Shown here piece by piece: positions 45,567 to 57,710 of a stretch of 64,000 nt of DNA. The notes under the pieces were generated by a model. The model had not been told where the DNA came from. It made no database searches and was given only the letters and a program-made list of their open reading frames with translations. Both the position numbers and the translations under genes were made by a program. Positions within the stretch are counted from its first letter, which is position 1; the number at the start of each line of letters is the position of its first letter. The DNA is from Cryptomeria japonica (lineage: Eukaryota > Streptophyta > Pinopsida > Cupressales > Cupressaceae): assembly GCF_030272615.1 (NCBI RefSeq), contig NC_081405.1, positions 315,646,041 through 315,710,040 on the forward strand, read 5' to 3'.

Positions 45567-46649
45567 AGATGATGTGGCAACTTAATTCCTATTGGTCTAT
45601 GTCTCCTCGGTATTTGTGCCAATTCTTTATTGGCTATGGATTAGTGATGTTTATCTAAATGGGGACTTTTTTGTAATAAACCCTAATAAGGGTTTAGGTG
45701 TCAAAATCTCAGCCGTTGATCTTCTTTTGATTTTGGCCATTCATTGTATTTGAGGATGCTATATATGCCCTCACTCATTTCATTAGAAGAAGGTTAGAAA
45801 AGTTCGAAAAAGAGAGAGAGCTTAGAGAGAAGAAAGTTAGAAAATTATTGTTGTAGCAAGGTTGAGTAGTGAAGAAAGAATTTTGAACAATTGTTGTCCA
45901 TTTGGCTATGAGATAAATAAAATATTGAAGTTATGGTGTTTTGTTGCAATACTTGTGGTTATCTTCATGATTGTTTATCTTCTTAAATCACTCTCAGTCA
46001 AAATAGCATTTAGATTTTAAGTTTGAAGGGCGAATTGTTGTGCTTGACCTTTGATAAGATTCATATTCCAAACCACTAGCTTCTTACTGATTGTAAGAAC
46101 GCCTTGTGTGGTCAACTAGAAACATTAAGATTGATTAAGAATTCAATCATTATTGGAAGTATTGATATGTATCTCTATGATAGTATCTATATCCTTGATG
46201 ATTTGAAAGTTATTGAATCCCTTTAGAAGATCGCATCAATTCCAGTAGAGTTGTAATTTCTTGGCGATACTGAAATTGGTAGAATCTTATCAAGTCTAGT
46301 CTGCATTGAGTCATTCTTAGGATTAGTTCAAGTATTCCTTCTTTGAAACCCTTATCTTTTGATATTTTTGAAATCTGTTAGTGTTAGGAAAATCCTGTTC
46401 CTCCATTTGGAAAGAAAGTAACACGGACAAGCTTTCTCTGAAAGTACGTAAGGCCCCTTGAAGAAACATCATATACAACGACCACTGGTGCATATCCACA
46501 CGTAGAGATCCTACAAAAAGAACCTTGAAGTCATCCCGATTTATCCTTTACGCCACATCTTCAGCATTCGGAGACTTTAATCAAGAGAGGATAAGGTACC
46601 TTTAGGTATTTTATTCTGTGTTTGGTCGTGTACAAAATACACATCAACA
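45560..46649 (+). repeat. LTR-like right end of the large element (about 1.09 kb)
   Basis: It starts near TGTTATAAGATGATGTGG and ends TACACATCAACA. TGATGTG at 45570 and CACATCA at 46640-46646 form an inverted pair. A TATA box lies at 45759-45768. The last 0.6 kb resembles the end of the solo LTR (7152-7750, opposite orientation), including the stretch GGTACCTTTAGGTATTTTAT near 46597-46616. It lacks hairpin repeats, unlike the left end of the element. Confidence 0.6.
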
Positions 46650-49600
46650 ACTCCCATACAATTTTATCTCTAGGGATCTATATATCAAGTAGCTTTGTTC
46701 CGACAGGTAAGTGAGATCGTAAGTAACCACTATTTTTGTGATCATGTATTTAGCTTGCTAGTAGCATTGAGGTGGCAATACAAAAAATGTTAAGATTAAT
46801 TGTCATACTGGGGGCATAGGGGAAAGGAACCAGTAGGTGAGTATATCAAGTAGCTTTGTTCTGACAGGTAAGCGAGATCATAGGTAACCACTCGTGTATT
46901 TATGATTGCTAGTCCCATTAAGGTGGCAATACAAAAAATGTAAGGTTAATTGTCATAGTGGGGCATAGGGGGAAGGAACTAGAAGGGTGAGTATGTTCCA
47001 ATAGTTATAGTATTTGATGATGTTATGTCTAATATTTTTAATAATACAACACCAATATTTGTGATTTTATAGTTTGTGTTGATGATGAGTATCCATAACT
47101 GAATGTAATGTATTCCTTGGATCTAAAAGCAACAAATCATGTGGTGCCACATCAGAATAACAATAAAATACGACTTATTGCACAAGTATTGGTCTAATTG
47201 TTTTTGTTTTGTTTTTTGGACACCTTAACAAAAAGTATGCTGATGTAGTCCTGAAACCTTAATTATAAGCAGGGGATTTGCTAAGAAAGCTACTGTTAAA
47301 AAATGGGAGCCATTTGAAATTTCTATGTAAGATTTTGAGAGGTACAAAATTAGGGTGCTCAACTATTAGATCCTCTCCCTTATTGAGCAAACATTGGTTG
47401 ATTGAGTAGTTTGATAATTAATAATTAAATGCATATTAAAAAATAAACAAATTAGCTCAAAACAAACTAATAGAATTTCATGGCAAGTTGCAAACTACAA
47501 GCGGCATGTATCTTTTAGATAAGGCAACATGGATCTTTATTGTTGAAGGTGTATCTTTACGTTGATGGAATATTTGGTCACACTCAAGCTGGACAACACC
47601 CAAAGTGAACCCAATTAAATGCTATTGGAGCTTAATGAGATGACAATAACAATTGGAGCTTAACCAGACGACACCACCAAATTTCTTTATGCTCAATTAA
47701 TTGGTATTGGGAGTTTCAAGTAATTTGTAGTCATTGGATTGCTAGGCAGTCCCAAGTATCCTTAATCATTGATTTGTACATGTAGGTCTACATGGTTAGA
47801 AGAAAGCAACCTTCTGCTCTTCATTTTAGAGCTTTGTGTTGTCTATGATGTTTCCATCTTTTTGTTGGGTCAATTTTTTTAATACAATATTATAATTTAG
47901 GAGGTGGTTTTACTAGTTGCTTAATAAAATTTATATAAAATTTATTTATGTAGAAGCTTATTAATGTGTGAGTTAAGGCAATTGTTAAAATATGATATAA
48001 CACATGATTTGTAGTAACAGGTTAAATGGAAGATTCTAACACATGATTTGCAGTAATAGGTTCGATGGAAGTAAATCTTCCACATATGTATGTGGTCTTG
48101 CACACGATTTACATTACTCAATGATGTCATTATATTATACAATGTGAAGGATGCTATGTTTTTGGATAATAAAAGTGTTATTTAGAATTGTTTTCTTAAC
48201 TTCAAAGTTTGAACATAAACAAGAATGACATTCACATATTATTAGAAACCAAATTGCAGCTTTGAAATTGAAAAAAAATGTAGAATAACTTCCTAGAATC
48301 AAGAAAATATCAATTTCCATTAGATTCCATTTTAAAAGCAATGTGCATTGTATTTATCTTCAAATCATCACTGGTTGTGATTATTTAAGAGCTTTTGACC
48401 AAGCACTCATTGAGGATATGCATGTCTACCTATTTGTGATTTTTTCTTTCAAGGCTTCCTACCACTTCCCCAAGGAGAAAAATAATTGTGTTCGTTTCAT
48501 TTTTGAATATATGGCTTGTTGGAGTTATGATTTTGTTTTTTTTCAGAAGTTAAACATAAGAGGGAAAGAAAAATAAAGGATAATATGATTCTTTGGTTAA
48601 ATTGAAGATTAATGAAGAATATCTATGAAAATTCTAATAAAAAGGAGGAATAAATATATTAATTAAATAATTATTAAAGACAACCATTGTGGAAGGGTGT
48701 CATGGTTTGAAAACCACCCCTTAAGATTTATATAAAGCATTTATATGAGACTTGAGACTTGACAAGAGACAAGCAAAATCCTGTGGATGCTAGAGAAGGG
48801 TTCGTTCTATTCGGGGTATAGAATACACTTAGGATTGGCTTGGCTAGGGCTTTGATGTGTAAGCATGGTGCACGTAGACACATCCTATGTTTTTACATAG
48901 GTGCCTCAAGGTGTGTCATAACTATGAGGGCCAATGCCATTAAAATCTTCTTAAGAGTGAGAGATTGATCTTTCCAAGTGTTGTGATTTAGATAAGTTTT
49001 AGTTATTCAAAGATATATTAATTATAAATGAGATAAGAGTTGTTTTAATTAAATTCCTTTAGGATGTTATTTGTTTTTTTGGTTCATATTCAAATTGTTA
49101 GATGCCAATTTATATATTAAGGTTGGTACTTTTAATGTGCTTAAGGTAGTTAACATTCATAAATAAGTATTTTATACATTTGTATTAAAATTATAGATAA
49201 ATCTTATAATAATTTAAACTTAAATAATTACACTAATTCATATGTTACAATATAACATTAACTTTGATATATTCAAGTTCTATAGTTGTTGTTTGATGTT
49301 TTGTTGGGCTTAATGCTTAATGCTTACCTATTCAAAAACTTTGATAAATTCAATCTATCCAATTTATGTTGAGAAAAAAGTAGTGTTACTTCTTGTTTGC
49401 CTTAGAGAATCATGACATATTGCTATTTATGCTCAAAGTAAAGTGACACATTTGCTATTTATGCTCAAAGTAAAATGACACATTTGCTATTTAAATGTTT
49501 GTCCTAAACTAAGAGAGGAGATTTTGTCTTATGTTGACATCAAGAGCATGAGGAGAGAATACACCAAAACTCTCCACCTATAGGCTCAATGCCTATGGAC

Positions 49601-50950
49601 CCTAAACCCCCAAAATATGATGCATTTGTCGTGTCAACCTAGTACTAGGCTTGGAATAATGTTACATCAAGGAAACCTATAGCTTGACCATCATATTGCA
49701 ATGAGAGGACCAAGCCTCTCGGTTCTCAAATCTAAGCAAATATTTTTCAAAATGAAGAGTTAAACTGCCACTTCTAAGTAGCCTAGAGCTTGACCCACAC
49801 TCAGGGATGGCAAGTTTGAGTTTACTATTAAGACTGAATTCCTATTAAAAATTTCACATAGACCAAATTATTGGCTCGCTTGACGAAGTATAACATTGCC
49901 TTTCAAACTCTCTATGCTTAACTCATTTTTTTGTTTTGTTTTAAACAACACTCCCATCAATCTTTAATGTTTTAAGCAACACACCCTTGGATTGTAAAAT
50001 CATGATGGTTTGCTTCATCCCTAACCTTTCCTCCCTTTTGTTTTCTATGCTTGTTCATGACTACTTCAATATGGTTGGGGATGAAGATTGTGAATAGACA
50101 TGTAGATTCATGGTATCGACACTAATCAAGCATAGTTTGATAAAGAGATAGTGGAACATATAGTCATCATCACCAAAGAAAAGCATATGGCTATGAAAAT
50201 CCCTTCCATTTGTTGATATCGATTATAATAACACATGTACTATACATGGTAAAGAAAAACCAACGATGTTTGAAATTTCTTCTTGAGAAGGATTTGAGTA
50301 AGACCAACAATAATGGCTAATAAATTATAATAACTTGGGGTTCAAAGGTCATAATGAGGTTGATGGATTGATTCTAGGCACTTGTATTTGAACAAAACCA
50401 TTAACATTGTGTAAGAATTTTTTAAAGATAACATAATGCATTTTTATGTATTTGGAGTTAGTGAGGGTTGTTTACTATTAAAAAGTAACTCAAATATTTC
50501 TTTTTCTTGTACAAGTAGGCTTCCATGATTCTCTTTAAAATTCTACAATTTTCTTAAGTTTTATTGTAAAGGTTTAGATTTTCCTAGAGGGCTCTTAGTA
50601 ACATGGCAAATTCCCAAAGTACCTATTAGACATCTCTTGTGATGTGTAGTTCATGTAATATTATCAATGTATTGAAACTCTAAACAACTATACAAACATG
50701 ACATCTCACTTGAAACCCTCCCTCCACGAGTGATACATTTTTTTAATATACACAAAGGTAATCTTGATGATTCACTCATGTATCACAAAGCTCTAGGAAA
50801 GTGACATCTAAATGGATCTAGTAAACCCAATTGAAAATCAATTAGGGTGTATTAGTTTATAGGAGAATAACTTTATAAGTGAAAGGTTTTAATACTTGGG
50901 TTGTGATTCCATCTTCACGATCTTTTAATCTAATGAATTTGAGATAACTT
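46650..50950. other. AT-rich spacer without recognisable genes
   Basis: I see no gene. A tandem duplication of about 161 bp lies at 46681-46995 (TATATCAAGTAGCTTTGTTC at 46681 and 46842). A 43-bp duplication containing ACACATGATTTG lies at 48000-48085, and a 32-bp duplication with GACACATTTGCTATTTATGC at about 49443-49490. Short frames such as 48343-48576 show no family resemblance. Confidence 0.55.
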
Positions 50951-51197
50951 AATTCATGTTTATAATAAATGTATACTGCTCCCAATATTTCTCTTGCTCA
51001 ACAAACTTTGAATGGTGCTATTGTCTTCACCCTTGCGTTTGCTATGGGTGCCATGACTGTTGTCCTTGTGCGCTCAATGAATATCGCTATTGGGTCATTT
51101 CTTCCGCTGTCTATAGTCACTGCGCCTATTACCGTTGCTACTACCCCTGAGCCTAGTTCATTTGGGGCTACGAGCGTGTCCTCAATGACTTCTTAGG

Positions 51198-52190
51198 TTG
51201 TGGGTGGGTCAGATGCTCTTGTGGATGGTGTCAGGGCTTCCTTTGTTGCTGGAGTCCCCCCTCTTGGACCTTTTTCTATTGCTGGCAGGCGAAGCGTTGC
51301 CTGTGTGGCCAAATTTGTTGTTGCTCATCCTCCCAAGGGGAAACCTTGTCCCCTTTCTTGTGCCAAGACTTCCCTTGTGGTGCTTTGTGGCCAAGATGTG
51401 GTAGAAAACATTGGTTTCTACCAACGCTGTGGGTTGGTGTGCAAATTTGTTGGGTTATGGCCTTCTCTCCCTAACTCCATTGTTGGGTGAGTGATCTTTG
51501 GAAGCCTTTTATTGCCAGTAGCATTGCGCTTCACCCTTTTGCCAAAGGCTTTTTCATTGTTTCCTTTGCTTCTCCCGATGATCATGAGTTGGTGTTTGGT
51601 AAGTTGTGGGATTGGGGAGTTAACTCTCTGAATCAAGCCCTTAACACCTTCTTTTAACTCTCTTACTGAACCACTCAACGTGCGTTCGGTTTGGGTGCAT
51701 CTTCCCAACCTTCCCATTCGTTTTTGGGAGCATTCTTGTTACTAGGCTTGGAAAATTCTTGAAGGTTGATGAGTCCATGTCCTCCATGGGTCATTCTACC
51801 TTTGCCCGCATTTTAATTGACATTGACATCCCTATGCCTCTTCCTAGGGATGTGGTTCTCATGGTTGGGGATAGGCCATGGACTCTATTGTTGGATTATG
51901 AGAGCCTCCCCATTCACTGTCAAATATGCTTCTCAACGAGTCATTTAGCTTTGAATTGTCTCTCTCTCACCATAAAGGTGCTGCTACTTGGTGGAAAGAT
52001 GCTAGTGTTGATCATTTGACTGTCATGGCTTTTGATTTTGATGATGATGTCTTTTCACATGGGAGTGAGGACCCATTTTGGGATGAGGTTGTGTCGCTAA
52101 CTGTCGACATGGCCTCTGTTGGCGTCCTCATCGCTTCTACCCTGGCCTCCTCTGGCCTTGAGGCTTTTTCTTCTGTTGCTCTTGTTTTGT
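51198..52190 (+). pseudogene. LINE (L1-type) ORF1 fragment with DUF4283 and zinc knuckle
   Basis: Shifting frames give the DUF4283-like part of plant LINE ORF1 (SVWVHLPNLPIRFWEHSCY; then HSTFARILIDIDIPMPLP) followed by a CCHC knuckle (LPIHCQICFSTSHLALNC). After a frame change comes GAATWWKDASVDHLTVMAFD. ORF1 binds LINE RNA. No endonuclease or RT is visible nearby, so it is a 5' fragment. Frames upstream to about 50970 may belong to it. Confidence 0.65.
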
Positions 52191-52749
52191 AGCAACGGTT
52201 TGCTCCTGGTGAGTCTACTCTTGATGCTGTTTTGCAGCAACAATTTGCTCCAGTTGTAGACATAAACGTTGAGGGGATCTCCCAGCTTGATCCTTCTTAT
52301 GATGTTCCTAATAATACTATTGCCTAGATTGTTGATTATCATAGGTGGAAAGGGAAGTCCCTCTCCCTCCCTTCTCCCCCCCCGCCCCCCCCACTCCTTT
52401 GAATCAAGTTTTAAGTGTTTCTCCTCACTCTTGAGTCGAGTCATTTTGTGCTGGTACTGGATTAGCATGCCTTTAAGAGTAGTTTTGTAGGTAGAGACAA
52501 AACCAACCTCATAAAGGGACACAAAGAGGGTTAAACCAACAAACACCCACAACTTGAACAAAAGCTGCACAAAAAACCAACAAGCAACCAAAAACAAAAG
52601 AAATGGCCAGAGAAAACTCTAGCCCAATCACCCACAACCAGGGACCCTCAAGATTTACCTTTGGTACTGCCCTTTTGGGAACAAAGAGTCATGTCAAAAG
52701 AGGGCGTAGGCATCTTAGATTTCTTTCCCTTAACAATTATCCAACCCTC

Positions 52750-53442
52750 TTTCACCATAGTAGCCACATCAAACCAATCCGATGAACCCAACGCTTAACC
52801 ACCAAAAATCTAAGAAGGAGCACTAGTAGCACCCCCCTTCTTAGAGGTGCAGATACTCCCTCCAAGCAAAGCGTCATCATGAATGCTACCAGAGTTGACA
52901 ACCAAAGCACAATCACCATACGTAGACACTTGAGGGACAATTCTAGCCGAGGAATCAACATGAGGGACATGAGACTGTAGACCAACCTCAACAACCACAA
53001 CATTGAAAGCCAAAACAATATGAGAAGAAACAACAGTATTCTGCACTTCCATTTGAGAGCCCTTCTTCTCAACTATGTAATGCTGATTTAAAACACCCTT
53101 CCACCATGAGGCTGACAAAGTCTAATTTTCAAACTCACAACGCTCAGCTGCATGACCTGTTTTGAAACATCTTTGACACCTAAAGGGTATCCCTTCATAG
53201 TCGAAAGATTGAACCCAACTGCCCATAGAAGAATTGATAACGATCTCAACAGACAACCCTTTTGAAACATCTAGCTCAACCAAAATACGGGCAAATGTGG
53301 AGTGAAGAACGTCAGATGAATCATCATCCACCAACAGAAAATCCCCAAGAGCATTACCAACTTTCTCAAAAAGAGAATCAACCCACAATTTTTGGATATG
53401 TAAGTTAAGAAATATGCACATGGCCAAAAAAAAAGTGCACAT
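52750..53442 (-). pseudogene. LINE ORF1 fragment, second copy (inverse orientation)
   Basis: The minus strand encodes LHSTFARILVELDVSKGLSV, then FDYEGIPFRCQRCFKTGHAA and ERCEFEN, a DUF4283 tail and CCHC knuckle. A frameshift then leads into a Val/Ser-rich tail. It is more diverged from the plus-strand copy than the third fragment is. Confidence 0.65.
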
Positions 53443-53789
53443 GGTGCTATTTGAATTTCATGATTTTATCATCACTTAATAATTTATATTAATTCTATTA
53501 TTATAAAATCTTAGAGGAACCTTGTGTACATTAAGATTTGAAAATTGGTTATGATTATATGTAATTAAAATTGGTTGATCAATTATTTAGGAATATATGA
53601 AACATTATGAATTGAAGAAATCTATGATCACATAATTTTGTTTTTGATATTAAAAGCAACAAAACAAGACCCTTGACAAAGATATAGGCTAAAAAGGTTG
53701 CAAACAATTGGTTAAGAACAAACCTTTGACAACAAAGGCCAAAGCAAACCACTTATAACATACTAGGAGAACAACTAGTAGCCCACATC

Positions 53790-54562
53790 AAAGGTGGGTA
53801 GAAAAATCACCCACAACTTGGGGAAGAGTTTGGGGAGAGGGGGAAGAACAATCTTTCCTCCGTTGACGAACAACAATCCAAGCAATACTATAAATTGGAA
53901 CACCATCACAAGGGGGACCAAGAGGGGGGAACCTCATAGTGAGACTATCATCACCTGGAGTAGAAAGCTGACTAGGCAACAAAACCTCCATCAAAGGCTG
54001 GCATAGAACAAGAGCAATTAACAATGAATGTTCCACAAGTCTAGAGGGGGCCACACCAGTAGCAAGAGGTGGAGGATCCATGGGGTCTAAGGAGGCCACA
54101 CCAGTAGCAGGAGGTGGAGGATCCATGGGGTCTAAGGAGGCCACGCCAGTAGCAGGAGGAACACCATAATCCTGGGAGGAATCATCAACAGCATGTGAAG
54201 AGTCATCTGAGGAAGAATCAAAAGCTAGGATAGTCAGGGGATCACCATTAGCGTCCTTCCACCAAGTGGCAATGCCTTTACGCCTCATAATCTTGGGAGG
54301 AATCATCAACAGCATGTGAAGAGTCATTTGAGGAAGAATCAAAAGCTAGGATAGTCAGGTGATCACCATTAGCGTCCTTCCACCAAGTGGCAATGCCTTT
54401 ACGCCTCAAGAGAGAACAATCCCTGGCCAAGTGACCAGTAGATAAGCTACAATGGCATTGAAAGGGGTGGCCCTCATAATCCAATAATTGAGCTCATGGC
54501 CTATCCCCAACCATGAGAACCATATCCTCAGGAAGAGGCATGGAGATGTCAATATTGATTAG
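53790..54562 (-). pseudogene. LINE ORF1 fragment, third copy (inverse orientation)
   Basis: The minus strand encodes MPLPEDMVLMVGDRP, then LLDYEGHPFQCHCSLSTGHL and ARDCSLLRRKGIATWWKDAN, matching the plus-strand copy at 51800-52020. A block of about 121 bp is tandemly duplicated (54180 and 54301). A 45-bp, 15-residue unit (PPATGVASLDPMDPP) is repeated at 54051, 54096 and 54141. It is cut at about 54562 by the next LTR-like end. Confidence 0.7.
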
Positions 54563-54574
54563 AATGTGTGTTGT

Positions 54575-54602
54575 CCTCATTTTTGTAAATAAAAAATGAG
54601 GC
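54575..54602. other. Terminal hairpin at the left end of the second element
   Basis: Arms CCTCATTTTT and AAAAATGAGG around a loop of about 8 bases, roughly 12 bases inside the inferred left end. Confidence 0.75.
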
Positions 54603-54835
54603 AACTAACGCAATTTTTTCTTCAAAAATTCAGAGTGTTGCTTCTCAATGCATGCATCCCAATGTAAAATTTTGCCTTAATTCATGTTTGGTCGTTTGAG
54701 CAAGTTTTGGCTTTCTTTTCATTTGTGTTTTTTGTCTCCCTTGGTGCAATTTTGGGTTCGAAGCCTTGGGGTCAAATAGGGGGTCTTTTCCTCTAAGTAA
54801 CAAGTTATTAAGACCTTGTTATTTAAAATATAGTT

Positions 54836-56075
54836 ACTTGTAATCGGGGGTTGAAAGCCCGAATTACAAGTGTTTCTTTTTGCTTGTAAATGCAAGTTAG
54901 TCTTTAACATGTAATCGGGTCTTTATGACTTGATTGCAAGTAGATGAATTGTTAATAAAAGTATGTTCTTTTATTTACTTACACTTGCATGCTTGAAACT
55001 CGAACTTTGTTTTTATTTCTTTCTAACTTCTAGGCGGGTGTCAAAAGCCCGATTATAAGTGTCTTGTCTTCTCAAAAGTAATCTTCATTTACTTGTAGTC
55101 GGGGGTTTATGATCCGACCACAAGCCCTTGTGAAAGAAGCTTTTATCCGTTGCATTCTATCTCATTGAACCCGATTTCTTTGGGAGGAGTGGTCTTGCAT
55201 TTATGTGTGACGTCTTTCTTCTATATCGGCTATAAGATTCCTTGAGAAGTTCATCTCAAAATTTTATTACTCTTTCTAGTCGTGTTTCTTGGCTAGAACG
55301 ACTTTCCCTTTTCAGGTATGGTCTCTCTCTTGATATTTATTTGTTGTTTTAGGGTTTCTACATTTTAATCTTTGTGTTTTGAGTGCTAGCTGTATTCCTT
55401 GCTTGGTTTTTGTCTTTCCCGCGACTTGCATATATCCTTGTGCTTTAAATAAGTTACTTGCAATCAGCGATTGATAACTTGATTGCAAGTGTCTTTCCCT
55501 TCTATTGTCTTGATGAATATTTTCGTCGGTGCCGCCACGATTGGGGTGATGAGTTTGGCGATTACAATTGCAAGTTGTATTTTACTTGCAATTGGGTCTC
55601 TTAGACTCAATTGCAAGCTTATTCATGAGCAAAATCCTTCCCCATTTTGCCTAAAGTGTAGTCGGGTCTTTCTTTCACAAGTGCAAGTCATAATGCTCTC
55701 AATGAAAATAGACTTTCACTTGCAGTCGGGTCTTCAAGACCCAACTACAAGTTTAAATTGTATCGTTCTACCCTCTTTGCACACTTGTAATTGGGTCTCC
55801 AAGACCCGACTGCAAGTGTGAAGTTTATTATTACATCTCAACTTGGCAAACTTATTCCATATGCAGTCATATCCCTCCATGCTCAAAGTGCTTTCCAAGA
55901 GACTATCGCATATTAGTCATTTGTAATCGGACCTCCAAGATTTGAATGCAAGAATCCATTATCACTTGCCTTCAAATTTTACACTTACACTTGCAGTCGG
56001 GTCTAGGAGATCCGATTACAAGTGTGAGCTGTAAAGGTTCATTTTACTTGCAGTCGTCATCTTGAGATTCGATTT
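54836..56075 (+). repeat. Array of about eleven 35-bp hairpins
   Basis: Consensus arms are ACTTGCAGTCGGGTC and GACCCGACTGCAAGT around 3-5 bases. Copies start at 54836, 54907, 55026, 55092, 55456, 55584, 55718, 55783, 55919, 55989 and 56046, the last incomplete on the right. A weaker one may lie at 54798. Several have compensatory changes on the two arms (C/T differences that still pair as G-T or A-T). Spacings cluster near 57-71 or 119-136, about one or two units of 66, with one large gap. Confidence 0.9.
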
Positions 56076-56199
56076 CCTCCTTATCGTTGTCCAAACTTAT
56101 CCACAAAGCATCTTTGAGTCTATCCAAGTTGTTTCATGATAAAAACCCACCCAAGTTTTGGTATGAGTATTGGTTTTCAAGGGTTTTGGCATCATGGAA

Positions 56200-57710
56200 T
56201 CCCCAATAGTTGCTGAAGATCTTCTCACCCTTTTTCATCAGTGTGTAGATTCTTGTTCGATGACAGAAGAGCCGACATCTCCTTCCAACAAAAAGATGGA
56301 GTATAAGTATGATAAATATAAGAATGAGATTGCTCCCACTTAGGCGGTCTCTCTCATTGATGAGATTCGAGACACAAAGATGACATGTTGACATGTCTGA
56401 GTTTTTGGAAAGAACGAAAGGATCACCAACGCATGGTATGCAATTGCTCTTGAACAACCATATCCATTTGGTCTCTTCTTTCCTAGTGGCTACCCTGGAA
56501 CCTAGGTTCGTGCTTGCATGTGCCTCTCATTTTTATAAGGAGACTAGAACAATCAGAGATGATGATGGAAACGTTATAATCAGGTTAGATGCAAAGACCA
56601 ATAACAAGGTCTTTAAAGTTTCCTCTAACTCCTGTGTATCGATATTTAAAGACCAATATGGAGTTGGGCCGACAATTGATGGTAGTTCATGCAATACAAC
56701 TTGCCAATCATAAGTTAGGTATCGATATTTTCTCTCATAATCCATTGCAAATTGGTTGGTATTCTTTGACCAACTCAACAAGAGCCAAGCCAATGGAAAC
56801 ATAACTTCAAGAAATTAAGTTGAAGTTCAAGGAGAGGAAGGATTTTGATTACCGAGGGATGAAGGACAAAATCAAGAGAGCCTTCACTCATGTTCAACGC
56901 CTCGAGGATATATGGGTTGATCTTTGCATTGAAGAAGATATCAGGAGAATGAATTACGACAGACTCACTCTGAAGCAGATTGTAGATTTGATTTTGAACA
57001 AAATCCCAGAAGGAATGGTGGATAATGAGAATATCCTTGACCTAGTATATACAGAGCAACGAGTTATAGAAGCTCCTCTTCCTTCTCCTCAATGGTCAAA
57101 GGAGTGTGATTCTATTTTTGACATATTTTAGCCTATTCTTGCTAACACCAACACTTGGCTGAAGAACAATAATGTCAAGACCATCAAGATTAAAGGTGGA
57201 ACATAAGGTGATTCAGCTAGACCTGTTGGGCAAAGATCCGAGGTTAGGATCAAGTCCAAAGAAGGTGCTTCCTCTTCTGACACTAGAATCAAGTTAAGGG
57301 TCAGTAGAGCTTTGGTTATTCTTCCACCAGAAGTGTCACTGAAAGGAAAGGAGATACCACAAGTGCAAATTCATGTTATTGATCCAGGTGGTGATGAGTA
57401 TGAAGAAAATACAACAGGATCACCCCCTTCTATAGGCTCAGATTCTCCTTGTACAATTGTTCCCCAATTATCATTGGATGTACCCATATCTCCAATTGAT
57501 ACAGATGTGGATTCTTTCTCCACCGTCCATGTGGATCTTGTGGAGCCAAGCACGTCTGTGTGTGCTAGCATAGGAGTACCTGTTGAGACCTCTCATGGTG
57601 GCTTGGAGAATGTCTTTGATGTGAATCGCTCATATGCCGTCCTCTGCAGTGCATCTTTTCCCGAAGTTGATACTTCAACCATGAGTTTTAATAAGTTTAT
57701 GACATAAGCT
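56200..57710 (+). pseudogene. Unknown retroelement ORF of the second element (broken)
   Basis: Coding-like stretches in shifting frames are AEDLLTLFHQCVDSCSMTEE (about 56200), HVDMSEFLERTKGSPTHGMQ to CASHFYKETRTIRDDDGNVI (56390-56590), MQRPITRSLKF onward (56589-56804), MKFKERKDFDYRGMKDKIKR to IF (56820-57131), and an acidic C-terminus ending FNKFMT (57312-57707). The CASH.....RTI...DGN patch resembles the ORF at 40300. No known enzyme motif is present. Several stops and frameshifts make it a pseudogene. Its position downstream of a hairpin array matches the first element. Confidence 0.5.

Larger units (their letters stand above)
36012..46649 (+). mobile_element. Large hairpin-array retroelement with an unknown ORF (composite, interrupted)
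   Basis: The left end starts TGTTGTGACCATTTCACACATCGCC, like the start of the solo LTR at 10255. The right end finishes ACACATCAACA, like that LTR's other end. Flanking pentamers are ACTTC (36007-36011) and ACTCC (46650-46654), a target duplication with one transition if real. Inside are 17 hairpin repeats, a TATA box, an unknown ORF and a 3' LTR-like segment. A rearranged copia element (41838-43871) splits the ORF. The stretch after the left TATA box does not resemble the segment after the right TATA box, so the two ends are not simple LTR copies. The whole may be a recombinant, or two elements side by side. Confidence 0.55.

Noticed and set aside
51209-51717. Minus-strand ORFs opposite the plus-strand LINE fragment
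   Set aside because: They are shadows; the plus strand carries the DUF4283 and zinc-knuckle signature.
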